Below the pieces are notes generated by a model that made no database searches, had not been told where the DNA came from, and saw only the letters and a list, made by a program, of their open reading frames with translations. Below, piece after piece: positions 1 to 7,612 of a stretch of 19,804 bases of DNA. The stretch comes from Phenylobacterium sp. GTDB taxonomy: Bacteria; Pseudomonadota; Alphaproteobacteria; Caulobacterales; Caulobacteraceae. The position numbers and the translations under genes were made by a program. The stretch covers positions 1 to 19,804 of the forward strand of contig JAQGIJ010000132.1 in assembly GCA_028291285.1 (NCBI GenBank). Direction: 5' to 3'. How positions within the stretch are numbered: position 1 is the stretch's first letter; each line of letters starts with the position of its first letter.

Positions 1-277
1 CGCCCGGATCTTCGTCGTTGTGGATCCCGAGGAAGACGCCCGCCCGGCTGCCGGGCGTGCCCGTGTAGTCGGACTGGGTGACCTTCATCATCCCGGCCTT
101 CTTGTCGCCGTAGTAGATGCGCCCCAGTCCATCCTTCTGATCCACCCGCACATTGACCGCTTGGTTCTTGAAGCGCGCTTCGATGTGGCGGGTGAAGGCG
201 TCGTGCGGCTCGTAATAATGACCGTCTGCGTCGATCGGACGATAGCCGAGACGGCTGAGTTGCGCCGGCGCTGCCAT
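1..277 (-). CDS. Amidohydrolase-2 family protein, N-terminal part (cut by window edge)
   Basis: Only the first 92 codons are inside the window; the gene runs off the left edge. The ATG at 277 follows an AGGGGAGG ribosome site. The protein begins MAAPAQLSRLGYRPIDADGH and continues YYEPHDAFTRHIE. The Asp-x-Asp-Gly-His followed by a Glu-Pro is the start of the TIM barrel of amidohydrolase-2 (PF04909-type) enzymes, where the His (residue 20) is expected to be a metal ligand. Family members hydrolyse or decarboxylate aromatic and cyclic substrates in the cytoplasm. The visible part cannot tell which reaction applies. It lies on the same strand as the GntR-type regulator and TonB receptor upstream and has its own 187-bp leader with an AT-rich patch, so it probably has its own promoter. 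Confidence 0.8.
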   Translation of the reverse strand, partial: MAAPAQLSRLGYRPIDADGHYYEPHDAFTRHIEARFKNQAVNVRVDQKDGLGRIYYGDKKAGMMKVTQSDYTGTPGSRAGVFLGIHNDEDPG

Positions 278-464
278 GGCGGCCTCCCCTAAAATAGAGA
301 TCTGTTTACCGTTTTTATACCCCTTGCCCACTGGAGGGAAGGCGATTTGTCCGGGAGAGCGCCGCCGGACCCGGCGCCTGCGCAGCGCGAGCCGGAGACG
401 CGATCCACCGCGCGTCGGACGAGTCAGCTATTCGTAAGGGGAATTCGATCCCATCGAGACGCGT
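278..464 (-). promoter_or_regulatory. Leader/promoter region of the amidohydrolase gene with a GTAAAC motif
   Basis: This gap separates the stop of the GntR-type regulator from the amidohydrolase start. An AT-rich patch at 290-320 stands out from the GC-rich surroundings. Read in the gene direction it contains TATAAAAACGGTAAACAGA. The core GTAAAC (minus strand, 304-309) recurs upstream of the TonB receptor at 4479-4484. It could be a promoter, an operator for the neighbouring regulator, or both. The assignment is inference from composition and the shared core only. Confidence 0.35.
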
Positions 465-1928
465 TCAGCCGAGCCACTCGTCCAGCATGTGGCTGATGCG
501 GCCGCAGATGACCATGGCGGCTGCGCCATCCCGTTCCAGCAGCTCGTCGATCAGCCGCAACCTGGCGTCACGCCAGCGAATGATCCGATCGCGACTGTCC
601 CGCACCGGCTGCGGGAGCGTCGCGCCGTGTCGGTAGAGGCTCTTCACGAACAGTCCGGTCGCGCGATTTTCGCAAAGCTCCAGGATCAGATCCATCAAGG
701 ATTGCTCCGCCCGCAGAATGGATTTGGCGGGCGAGCTGTCTGCATCACCGCCGACCGCCTCCATCTGGGCTCGGACGCCGAGAAGGCGCGCCTGGTAGTC
801 TGGCGTCCCTGATTGCGCTGCGAGGCCGGAGGCTTCGGACGCGAGCGACTGGGCGGCGGCCATCAAGTCGCGGAGCGAGCAGCCATTAAGCTCCAGGTAG
901 AGGGCGGCGGCTTGCACCACGGCGTCGATGTTCGGCCTGCGGCCGACATAGCCGCCGTTCACGCCCCGCCGGATTTCCAAGAGGCCGTCGTGCAGCGCCA
1001 TGGCGGCGGCCTGGCGAAGGGTGTGGCGGCTCACCTTGAAGCGCGCCGCAAGTTCCTCTTCCGAGCCCAGGAACGCGCCGGGTGGCTGCGAGAGGATGGC
1101 CCGGCGCAAGCCGTCCGCCGCCCCTTGCGCCACCGAAGCGCGCAGGCCGGAGGTGCGATTGAGGTCGCGCGTGTCGATCTGGGCGTCAGTCTCGGCGCCT
1201 TCGAAATCGGTCTGCCAAAGCCGGGTGAGTTCCATCCCGCGCACCGCAAACAGGGCTGCAAGCTCCGCGTCCCCCTCCAGGATGGCGCGGCCGAACCGGA
1301 TGACATGGCGACGCCACGCCTCGGCCAGATCAGGTCGAGCTGCGAACAGGCGCAACCGGGGTTCGTTGAGACGCCCAAGACGATAGATCACCAGTAGGAA
1401 GAGCTCGATCGCCGGACTGCCGGCGAGCTTGAGCAATTCGCCCGTGAGGATGCGGTCACGCTTGAGAAGCTCGCGGCAATCACATGCCTCGGGCAGCGCC
1501 TCGATCGCCTGGAGCGCCGCGACGAAGTTGGTCCGAGCCGCGTCGCCTGACCCCCGGGCGGCCAGCTGGGCGGCCTCCAGCATGAGAGGACGCGCGGTCT
1601 CGCGGACCTGCGCAATGGGCGTGCCGCTCGCCTCCAGGTAAAGGGCGACGGCGCGCGCGGTCGCGCCCGCATCCGGCCGCCGCCCATAGTAGCCGCCCTT
1701 ATTGCCACGCTCGACGGTGAGCAGCTGTTGCTGCTCGAGGAGGCGCGCAGCTTGCCGCAATGTCGGACTGCTCACGGTGAGCCTGACCAGGAGCTCTGCC
1801 TCGGAGCCGAGATATGCGCCCGCGGGCGCCGCGATTATCTCGCGTCGAAGCACCGCCACCACGGCTTCTGGCGCGGTCTGAGCTGGCCCGGCCGCGGCCG
1901 CCATTTTGACTTGTGCTTCCAATCCCAA
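465..1928 (-). CDS. GntR-type transcriptional regulator with two fused DNA-binding/FCD-like halves
   Basis: This 487-residue protein holds two copies of a winged-helix region, at about residues 20-85 and 266-333. Both copies share GAxLGSExEL, then TLRQAA in the recognition helix, then GGYxGRRP in the wing. Each is followed by about 150 mostly helical residues resembling the FCD ligand-binding domain of GntR/FadR regulators. Ordinary members are about 220-250 residues, so this looks like an internal duplication giving a covalent pseudo-dimer. The chosen TTG start at 1928 has GGAGGG 7 bases upstream; an ATG at 1904 is the alternative but has a weaker site. It sits between the amidohydrolase and the TonB receptor and is a likely local regulator of this catabolic region, with a small-molecule effector that cannot be named. 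Confidence 0.8.
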   Translation of the reverse strand: MGLEAQVKMAAAAGPAQTAPEAVVAVLRREIIAAPAGAYLGSEAELLVRLTVSSPTLRQAARLLEQQQLLTVERGNKGGYYGRRPDAGATARAVALYLEASGTPIAQVRETARPLMLEAAQLAARGSGDAARTNFVAALQAIEALPEACDCRELLKRDRILTGELLKLAGSPAIELFLLVIYRLGRLNEPRLRLFAARPDLAEAWRRHVIRFGRAILEGDAELAALFAVRGMELTRLWQTDFEGAETDAQIDTRDLNRTSGLRASVAQGAADGLRRAILSQPPGAFLGSEEELAARFKVSRHTLRQAAAMALHDGLLEIRRGVNGGYVGRRPNIDAVVQAAALYLELNGCSLRDLMAAAQSLASEASGLAAQSGTPDYQARLLGVRAQMEAVGGDADSSPAKSILRAEQSLMDLILELCENRATGLFVKSLYRHGATLPQPVRDSRDRIIRWRDARLRLIDELLERDGAAAMVICGRISHMLDEWLG

Positions 1929-2075
1929 ACGAACGCCCTCCGCCGCTCACCTTCGGCACGCGACCAGCGCGAAAATCGGTGGCGGCTCAACGACTCTCAA
2001 GTGGCATCGCCGGTGAGCCCGACGAACCGGCGGCGACGCTCGGCGCCTTCTCCGCCATTTACGCCCGGCGCTTGT

Positions 2076-2113
2076 AACAAAGAAGGCGCGAGCGGGCGTT
2101 GCCCGCTTGCGCC
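2076..2113 (-). terminator. Rho-independent terminator of the TonB receptor gene
   Basis: Arms 2085-2097 and 2101-2113 form a 13-bp stem (one G-T mismatch) around a GTT/AAC loop. Read on the minus strand the stem is followed directly by TTCTTTGTT, a T-rich tract. It lies about 45 bases beyond the receptor stop codon, the right place for an intrinsic terminator that insulates the receptor from the regulator gene downstream. Confidence 0.7.
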
Positions 2114-2158
2114 CAATCCTTGCCGACAGCGCTTTGGGAGGATTGCTGCGTCGCCCCG

Positions 2159-4420
2159 TCAGAACGCGTAATTGACCGAGACCCCGACCTCACGCGGCGG
2201 CGCGTAGTTCGGCACGAAGGCCGCGCTGCTCGACAGGCCGGCGACCATGTAGGCCTTGTTGGTCAGGTTGCGGCCGTAGATCCCCACCCGCACCCCATCG
2301 GCGAAGCGGTAGCCGCCTTGCGCGTTCAGGGCGGCGTAGGCCGGCTGTGTCAGCGTGCCGGTCAGCTCCTCCTTCACCGAGGTGGAGTAGAAGAGCGTGC
2401 CGCTGGCGTCCCAGGTCCCGGAGCCGGATTTCTGTTCCCAGCTCAACGTCGTGCTGGCGGTCAGCTTCGGCGTGCGGATCAGGCGCATGCCCGTGGCGTT
2501 GAACTGCGCCTGCGCCGAGGAGCCGATGCCGGGGCAGAGGCCGCCGGTGGCCGTGGCGATCGCCAGGTTCGGCGCGGTGGGCGAGCCGCCGCCCAGCAGG
2601 GTGCAGTTGCCGTTCGCGGCCGTCGAGAACACCGTCGACTGACCCACGGCGCCTGGGAAGTTGCGGTACTTCGCTTCGGGAATCCAGGTGGCCGCGGCCC
2701 GCAAGGTGAAGCCCCGCGAAAGCGCCACGCTTGCATCGGCGTCGACGCCGTAGATCCGCACCGGACCGGTGTTGCGGATCACCGCGGAGGTGCCGGTAAA
2801 GGTTTGCTCCTGCTTGTTCTTATAGTCGTAGTAGAATCCCGAAATGTTTCCGGTCAGGCGCGAGGTCGCATACTTGAGGCCGACCTCGTAGGCCGTGATC
2901 TTCTCCGGCGCCACGGCGGCGAAGTTGATGGCCGTGTTGGTGATGCCTGTCAGGCCGCTCTTGAAGCCCTGGGAAAAGGTGAAATAGGCGTTCAGCTCCG
3001 GCGCGAAGGTGTAGCGCACCGACACCCGCGGCGTCAGCGAGTGGTAGCGCCGCGTCCGGCCGGGCACGGGCGGGACATCGGACTCGTCGTTCAGCCGTTC
3101 TTCGCCGTAGCGAAGGCCGAGGATGATCGCGAGCGGGTCGACGGGACGGATCGTCGCCTCGCCGTAGACCGCCTCGGCGTCGTGGCGGAAGTGCTGCCGC
3201 TGCACCGTCAGGCCGCCGGGGATCAGGTTCTCCTGGATGATGCCCAGGGTGCCGCCGGTCGAGTGGTAGTAGTAGGCGCCGGTCACGAAGCTGAACATGC
3301 CGAACTGGTGCGAGGCGAAGTTCAGCTCCTGCGACATCTCCCGGGTCACCGGCTCGAAGTGGTAATCGATGCAGGCGAAGGCCGCGATACAGGCGATCGA
3401 GCCCCGGGCCGCGGCGATCGAGTTGTAGTTGACGGTCCGGGAGTCGTTCAGGCCGGTCAGATAGGTGATCAGGCCGGTCGAGGTGTCGACCTCGGCGCGC
3501 GCTGTGTAGCCATACTGCACGAAGTCGGCGACCGAATAGCCGGGGTCGAAGGCGGTGTGGTAGGGCTGCGTCGGCACCACCGACCCGGGATAGGAGGAGG
3601 CCGCGCTGAGCCCCTTGTAGGTGTCGGTCAGCAGGTTGCCCTGGACGTTCATCCGCAGGTCGTAGGCGCCCAGGGTGATCGTCACATCATCGGTCGGCGT
3701 GTAGCGCAGCTTGGCGCGCAGGTTCTGCCGCCAGATCACGCCCGTGCGGCTGCCGTCGACGTCATTGGTGAGGAAGCCGTCGGTCTTGTCGAAGCCGCCG
3801 GAGAGGCTGGCGGCCAGGACGCCGGGGATGATCGGCCCGGCGACGAAGCCGTGCAGGTTGTAGTGCGGCGAGGACCGGCTGGAGCCGCTGCCGGTGTAGT
3901 AGCCGCCCTCCGCGGTCAGGTCGGCGGTGGGCGTGAAACTGGGGTCGCGGGTGAAGATCTGGATCGCGCCGCCGGTGGCGTTGCGGCCGAACAACGTGCC
4001 TTGCGGGCCCTTCAGCACTTCGACCCGGGCGACGTCGGGCAGATCCGCATTCAGCAGCGTCTGCGCGGTCTGGTAGATGCCGTCGATGTACAGCGCGTTC
4101 GGGTTTTCCGAGCCCGCGGCGCTGAGCGAGGTGGAGACGCCGCGGATCGAGGGCTGCGCCGTGGTGCCCTGACCGGAGAAGGTGAAGCCCGGCACGACGT
4201 TCTGCAGGTCGCGAATGGTGGTGACGCCGGCCCGCACCAGATCGGCGCCGGTGACCGTGTTGACCGTGAGCGGTACGTCCTGCAGCCGCTCCGAGCGGCG
4301 CTGGGCCGTGACGACGACCTCCTCGAGCGCGACCGCGCCACGATCCGGCGGCGCTTGCGCAGCGGCCGGATTCGCAAACACGAGCAGGCTCGCGCCCGCG
4401 AGTAGGCACCTTGCCCTCAT
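2159..4420 (-). CDS. TonB-dependent outer-membrane receptor
   Basis: This 753-residue protein has a signal peptide (about residues 1-22, ending in ANPAAAQA) and then the TonB-box-like LEEVVVTAQRR (32-42). A plug domain follows, with typical LQDVPLTVN and GPQGTLFGRNATGG segments. After that comes a long beta-barrel ending in the aromatic terminus VNYAF expected for outer-membrane proteins. The length fits the family. The ATG at 4420 is chosen because GAGGGG precedes it and the signal peptide starts there; an in-frame start at 4450 would put extra residues before the signal. Such receptors pull large or scarce ligands across the outer membrane using TonB energy. The plug resembles the sphingomonad/Caulobacterales receptors often found beside catabolic genes, so a hydrophobic organic ligand is more likely than a siderophore, but that is inference. 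It is transcribed divergently from the six-gene operon. Confidence 0.92.
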   Translation of the reverse strand: MRARCLLAGASLLVFANPAAAQAPPDRGAVALEEVVVTAQRRSERLQDVPLTVNTVTGADLVRAGVTTIRDLQNVVPGFTFSGQGTTAQPSIRGVSTSLSAAGSENPNALYIDGIYQTAQTLLNADLPDVARVEVLKGPQGTLFGRNATGGAIQIFTRDPSFTPTADLTAEGGYYTGSGSSRSSPHYNLHGFVAGPIIPGVLAASLSGGFDKTDGFLTNDVDGSRTGVIWRQNLRAKLRYTPTDDVTITLGAYDLRMNVQGNLLTDTYKGLSAASSYPGSVVPTQPYHTAFDPGYSVADFVQYGYTARAEVDTSTGLITYLTGLNDSRTVNYNSIAAARGSIACIAAFACIDYHFEPVTREMSQELNFASHQFGMFSFVTGAYYYHSTGGTLGIIQENLIPGGLTVQRQHFRHDAEAVYGEATIRPVDPLAIILGLRYGEERLNDESDVPPVPGRTRRYHSLTPRVSVRYTFAPELNAYFTFSQGFKSGLTGITNTAINFAAVAPEKITAYEVGLKYATSRLTGNISGFYYDYKNKQEQTFTGTSAVIRNTGPVRIYGVDADASVALSRGFTLRAAATWIPEAKYRNFPGAVGQSTVFSTAANGNCTLLGGGSPTAPNLAIATATGGLCPGIGSSAQAQFNATGMRLIRTPKLTASTTLSWEQKSGSGTWDASGTLFYSTSVKEELTGTLTQPAYAALNAQGGYRFADGVRVGIYGRNLTNKAYMVAGLSSSAAFVPNYAPPREVGVSVNYAF

Positions 4421-4749
4421 GTCGTTTCCCCTCAAATGCCGCCACTCCATCGTGGCGTTGTTCTCGCAATAATATACAGTTTACTATTAAGCGCCAGATC
4501 CCTGGAGCAACCCTCAAACCGCGCCGTTGTCTCCGCTCCGGATTGGCGCATGCCGCGACCGAATAGGTCTGCCCAGCGCGACGCTCGCAGTGCTGTGACG
4601 CGACTTGCAAAAGGGGATCTAGGGCTGAACGGCGAGGGGCTCGCGCCGTCGCGCGATATGGAGGACGATGGCGTCGCCGGCCGCCCGGCGTGAGCGGGGC
4701 GCCAGAGAGAGAACGAGCTGCGTCAGCAGCCGCGGGAGGAAGGGAGCGG
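4421..4749. promoter_or_regulatory. Divergent control region between TonB receptor and six-gene operon
   Basis: This 329-bp stretch has no convincing gene. It must hold the promoters of both the receptor (leftward) and the operon (rightward). Its most striking part is an AT-rich patch at 4470-4490 containing TATACAGTTTACTATTAA. Read leftward this gives AGTAAACTG and then TATATTATT, a possible -10 region 36-50 bases before the receptor's SD. The GTTTAC core (4479-4484) matches the one upstream of the amidohydrolase. Near the operon side, TTGCAAAAGGGG (about 4606-4617) is a possible -35 but I see no well-spaced -10. The operon's ribosome site GGAGGAAGGGAG lies just before 4750. Confidence 0.45.
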
Positions 4750-5934
4750 ATGAACGCGCAGGTGCTGGAGCTCGACCCCGGACGGCTGAAGGCCGAGGCG
4801 CAGAGCCGGACGGGCTTCGCCGACTTCGGCGCCGCCGACCACGAGGAGCCGCTGCAGATCGTCTGCCGCTCGCTGGCTGAGGAAGCGCCGCTGACGCCCG
4901 AGGGCCGCGCGATGGCGGCCGGGCGCATGGTGAGCGCGCTCAGCGAGCGCCTGCTGATCGAGGAATGGGTCCGCCGCCATCCCGACATCGCCGCGGAGGA
5001 GGTCGCCCCGCCGCTGGTGATCGCCGGCCTGCCGCGAACCGGCACCACCATGCTCTACCGCATGCTCTCCGCCGCCGAGGGCTTCGCCGCCCCGCTGTTC
5101 TACGAAGTGAGCCAGCCGCCGCCGGCCTTCGACTGGGACTTCCGGGCCGCGAGCGACCCGCGGATCCCCGCCGCCCAGCTGACCGTCGAGGCCATGATGG
5201 CCGCGATGCCCGAGCTCGCCTCCATCTATCCGTTCGAAGCCATGGCGCCGGAAGAGAGCATCTTCATGTACGGCGCCTCGTTCCGCTCCACGCGGGAGCA
5301 GTCCTACGCCTATGTGCCGTCCTACGATCGCTGGTTCCGCACCGCCGACAAGCGGCCGGCCTACGCCTACCTGAAGCGCGCGCTGCAGTTGCTGCAGTGG
5401 CAGCGCCGCCGCTCCGGCCGCTGGCGCGAGGGCCAGCGCTGGCTCTTGAAGACGCCCGACCACCTGCACGGGCTGGAGGAACTGCTGGACGTCTTCCCCG
5501 GGGCCCAGATCATCCAGACCCACCGCGACCCGGTGCAGACCATACCGTCCATCTGCAGCTTCATCCGCGTGCTGCACAGCCCGACCGCCGCCAAGGACGA
5601 CAGCGTCGAGATCGGCCAGGCCTGGAGCGCCATGTTCGCCGGCAGCATGCTGCGGGCGCTGGAGGTGCGGGCGCGGCGGCCCGACCGCTTCCTCGACGTC
5701 TGGTACCGCGACACCGTCGCCGATCCGCGCCAGGTGGCCGAGACGGTGTTCGCCTTCATCGGCCAGCCCCTCACCGAGGCCGGCTGGGGCGAGATGCAGA
5801 AGTGGCGCGAGGCCAACAAGCGCGAGGAGCGCCCGCTGCACCGCTACACCCTCGAGGAATTCGGCCTGACCGAGGACCGGATCAAGGACCAGTTCGCCGC
5901 CTATCGCGAACGCTTCATCACCCCCCAGCCGTGA
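4750..5934 (+). CDS. PAPS-dependent sulfotransferase family protein
   Basis: This 394-residue protein carries the sulfotransferase 5'-phosphosulfate loop IAGLPRTGTTML (91-102). It also has LLKTPDHL (232-239) and the 3'-phosphate motif THRDP followed by Ser-rich IPSICS (257-270). These match the Sulfotransfer_3-type cytosolic family that moves sulfate from PAPS to a hydroxyl or amine. The ATG at 4750 is chosen because GGAGGAAGGGAGCGG directly precedes it; the in-frame start at 4690 lacks a comparable site. It is the first gene of the operon, 10 bases ahead of the SDR. Bacterial proteins of this group often sit in lipid, steroid or xenobiotic clusters and few have known acceptors. Activity on an operon intermediate is plausible but unproven. 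Confidence 0.88.
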   Translation: MNAQVLELDPGRLKAEAQSRTGFADFGAADHEEPLQIVCRSLAEEAPLTPEGRAMAAGRMVSALSERLLIEEWVRRHPDIAAEEVAPPLVIAGLPRTGTTMLYRMLSAAEGFAAPLFYEVSQPPPAFDWDFRAASDPRIPAAQLTVEAMMAAMPELASIYPFEAMAPEESIFMYGASFRSTREQSYAYVPSYDRWFRTADKRPAYAYLKRALQLLQWQRRRSGRWREGQRWLLKTPDHLHGLEELLDVFPGAQIIQTHRDPVQTIPSICSFIRVLHSPTAAKDDSVEIGQAWSAMFAGSMLRALEVRARRPDRFLDVWYRDTVADPRQVAETVFAFIGQPLTEAGWGEMQKWREANKREERPLHRYTLEEFGLTEDRIKDQFAAYRERFITPQP

Positions 5935-5944
5935 GCCGCCGCGC

Positions 5945-6733
5945 ATGATCCTGAAGGACAAGGTCGTCATGGTCAGCGGCATCGGCCCGGGCCTGGGCCA
6001 GGAGCTCGCCCTGCTGGCGGCCCGCGAAGGCGCGCACATCGCCATCGGCGCCCGCACCGCCGCCAAGCTCGACGCCATCGAGGCCGAGGTCGCCGCAGCC
6101 GGCCTCCCCGTGCGGGTGGTCAAGGTCCCCACCGATGTCCGCGACCGCGCCCAGTGCGCCCGGTTCGTCGCCACGACGGTCGATCAGCTGGGCCGCGTCG
6201 ACGTGCTGATCAACAGCGCCTATGTCACCGGGGCCTACGCGCCGGCCGCCGAGGCCGACCTCGACGACTGGCGACAGGTCATGGAGGTCAACCTGTTCGG
6301 GGCCATGAACCTGATCCAGGAGGCCGTGCCGCACATGCGCCGCCAGGGCGCGGGCTCGATCGTCAACGTCAACACCAAGGTGACCCGCCTGCCCTACGCC
6401 ACCATGGGCGGCTATGCGGTCTCCAAGGCGGCGCTTCGGATGGCCACGGCGCAGCTGGCCAAGGAGCTCGGCCGCGACGGCATCCGGCTGAACTCGGTCT
6501 TCCCCGGCTGGATGTGGGGCCCGACCGTCGAGGCGGGCTTCCAGGCGCGCGCCGCCGCCGAGGGCCGCACCGTGGCGGAGCTCCGCGCCGAGATCGCCCA
6601 GGCGATCCCGATCGGCGACATCCCGGAGGACGGCGATTGCGCCAAGGCGGTGATCGCGCTCGCCTCCGACTACTTCAGCGTCGTCACAGGCGCTTGCCTG
6701 GATCTCTCCGGGGGCGAGTATCTGCCGCTGTAG
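5945..6733 (+). CDS. SDR family oxidoreductase with Thr at the catalytic Ser position
   Basis: This 262-residue short-chain dehydrogenase/reductase has the dinucleotide motif SGIGPGLG (11-18), a variant of TGxxxGxG. INSA (89-92) replaces the usual NNAG. The YxxxK pair is Y157 and K161. The residue 13 before the Tyr, normally the catalytic Ser, is Thr 144 (in NVNTKVTRLPY). Thr can sometimes replace Ser, so activity is likely but not certain. The C-terminus SGGEYLPL is typical of the family. It would oxidise an alcohol or reduce a ketone using NAD(P) in the cytoplasm. It follows the sulfotransferase by 10 bases and precedes the metallo-hydrolase by 27, clearly within the operon. Confidence 0.9.
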   Translation: MILKDKVVMVSGIGPGLGQELALLAAREGAHIAIGARTAAKLDAIEAEVAAAGLPVRVVKVPTDVRDRAQCARFVATTVDQLGRVDVLINSAYVTGAYAPAAEADLDDWRQVMEVNLFGAMNLIQEAVPHMRRQGAGSIVNVNTKVTRLPYATMGGYAVSKAALRMATAQLAKELGRDGIRLNSVFPGWMWGPTVEAGFQARAAAEGRTVAELRAEIAQAIPIGDIPEDGDCAKAVIALASDYFSVVTGACLDLSGGEYLPL

Positions 6734-6760
6734 AGCCAGAGAACACGGGAGGAAGGCCAC

Positions 6761-7609
6761 ATGCTGAACTGGACCATCGGCGACGTCACCGTCAGCGCGG
6801 CGCTGGAGACGGAGATTGCGTTTCCCGCCGGGATGCTGCTGCCCACCGCGACGCGGACCGAGCTGGACGCGATCGGCTGGGCCGCGCCCAACTATGTGAC
6901 CGAGGCCGGCCACCTGCGCCTGGCGATCCAGGCGCTGCTGGTGCGCACGCCGGACCGCAGGATCGTGGTCGACACCTGCATGGGCAACGACAAGACCCGC
7001 ACCAGCGGGGCCGGCCACATGCTGAGCACCGACCTGCTGCAGCGGCTGGAGGCGGCGGGCTTCGGCCGCGACCACGTCGACACCGTGCTCTGCACCCACC
7101 TGCACGTCGACCACGTGGGCTGGAACACCATGCTCGAGGACGGCCGCTGGGTCCCGACCTTCCCCAAGGCCCGCTACCTGATGGCGCGGACCGAGTTCGA
7201 GCATTGGCGCGGGCGGGACGAGGGCGACAGCAGCCAGATCTTCGCCGATTCCGTCCAGCCGGTGTTCGACGCCGGCCTCGTCGACCTGGTCGAGACCGAG
7301 CACCGCATCAGCGACGAGGTGCGGCTCGTCCCGACCCACGGCCATACGCCCGGCCACGTCAGCGTGCTCATCGAGTCCCGCGGCGAGCGGGCGCTGATCA
7401 CCGGAGACTTCCTGCACAACCCGGTGCAGATGGCGCGTCCGGACTGGGGCGCCTTCGTCGACTTCGATCCGAGCGCCTCGGAGGCCACCCGCCGGCGCGT
7501 GCTGGGCGAGCTCGCCGGCGAGCTGGTGCTGATCATCGGCACCCACTTCCCGGCGCCCACCGCCGGCCGCGTCGTGCGCGACGGCGACGCCTTCCGGCTG
7601 GAGGCCTGA
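6761..7609 (+). CDS. Metallo-beta-lactamase-fold hydrolase (lactonase-like)
   Basis: This 282-residue protein has the full metal-binding set of the fold: HLHVDH (H113, H115, D117, H118), H195 or H199 in THGHTPGH, D216 in TGDFLHN, and H262 near the end. GGGAGGAAGG precedes the ATG. The overall plan, with a long N-terminal segment before HxHxDH and GHTPGHVS, resembles lactonase/AttM-type hydrolases rather than antibiotic beta-lactamases. It probably opens a lactone, ester or thioester made during breakdown of the operon's substrate. A quorum-quenching lactonase is an alternative, but the setting favours catabolism. It is followed after 3 bases by the next gene, suggesting translational coupling. 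Confidence 0.88.
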   Translation: MLNWTIGDVTVSAALETEIAFPAGMLLPTATRTELDAIGWAAPNYVTEAGHLRLAIQALLVRTPDRRIVVDTCMGNDKTRTSGAGHMLSTDLLQRLEAAGFGRDHVDTVLCTHLHVDHVGWNTMLEDGRWVPTFPKARYLMARTEFEHWRGRDEGDSSQIFADSVQPVFDAGLVDLVETEHRISDEVRLVPTHGHTPGHVSVLIESRGERALITGDFLHNPVQMARPDWGAFVDFDPSASEATRRRVLGELAGELVLIIGTHFPAPTAGRVVRDGDAFRLEA

Positions 7610-7612
7610 GGC

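Noticed and set aside
361..380. CGCCGG/CCGGCG hairpin downstream of the regulator gene as a terminator
   Set aside because: The stem is only 6 bp with a 2-base loop and no T-tract follows in the transcription direction.
2099..4405. 768-codon open frame on the plus strand opposite the TonB receptor
   Set aside because: The product is Arg/Gly/Val-rich without any recognisable domain. It is the antisense shadow that GC-rich codon bias creates over a real gene.
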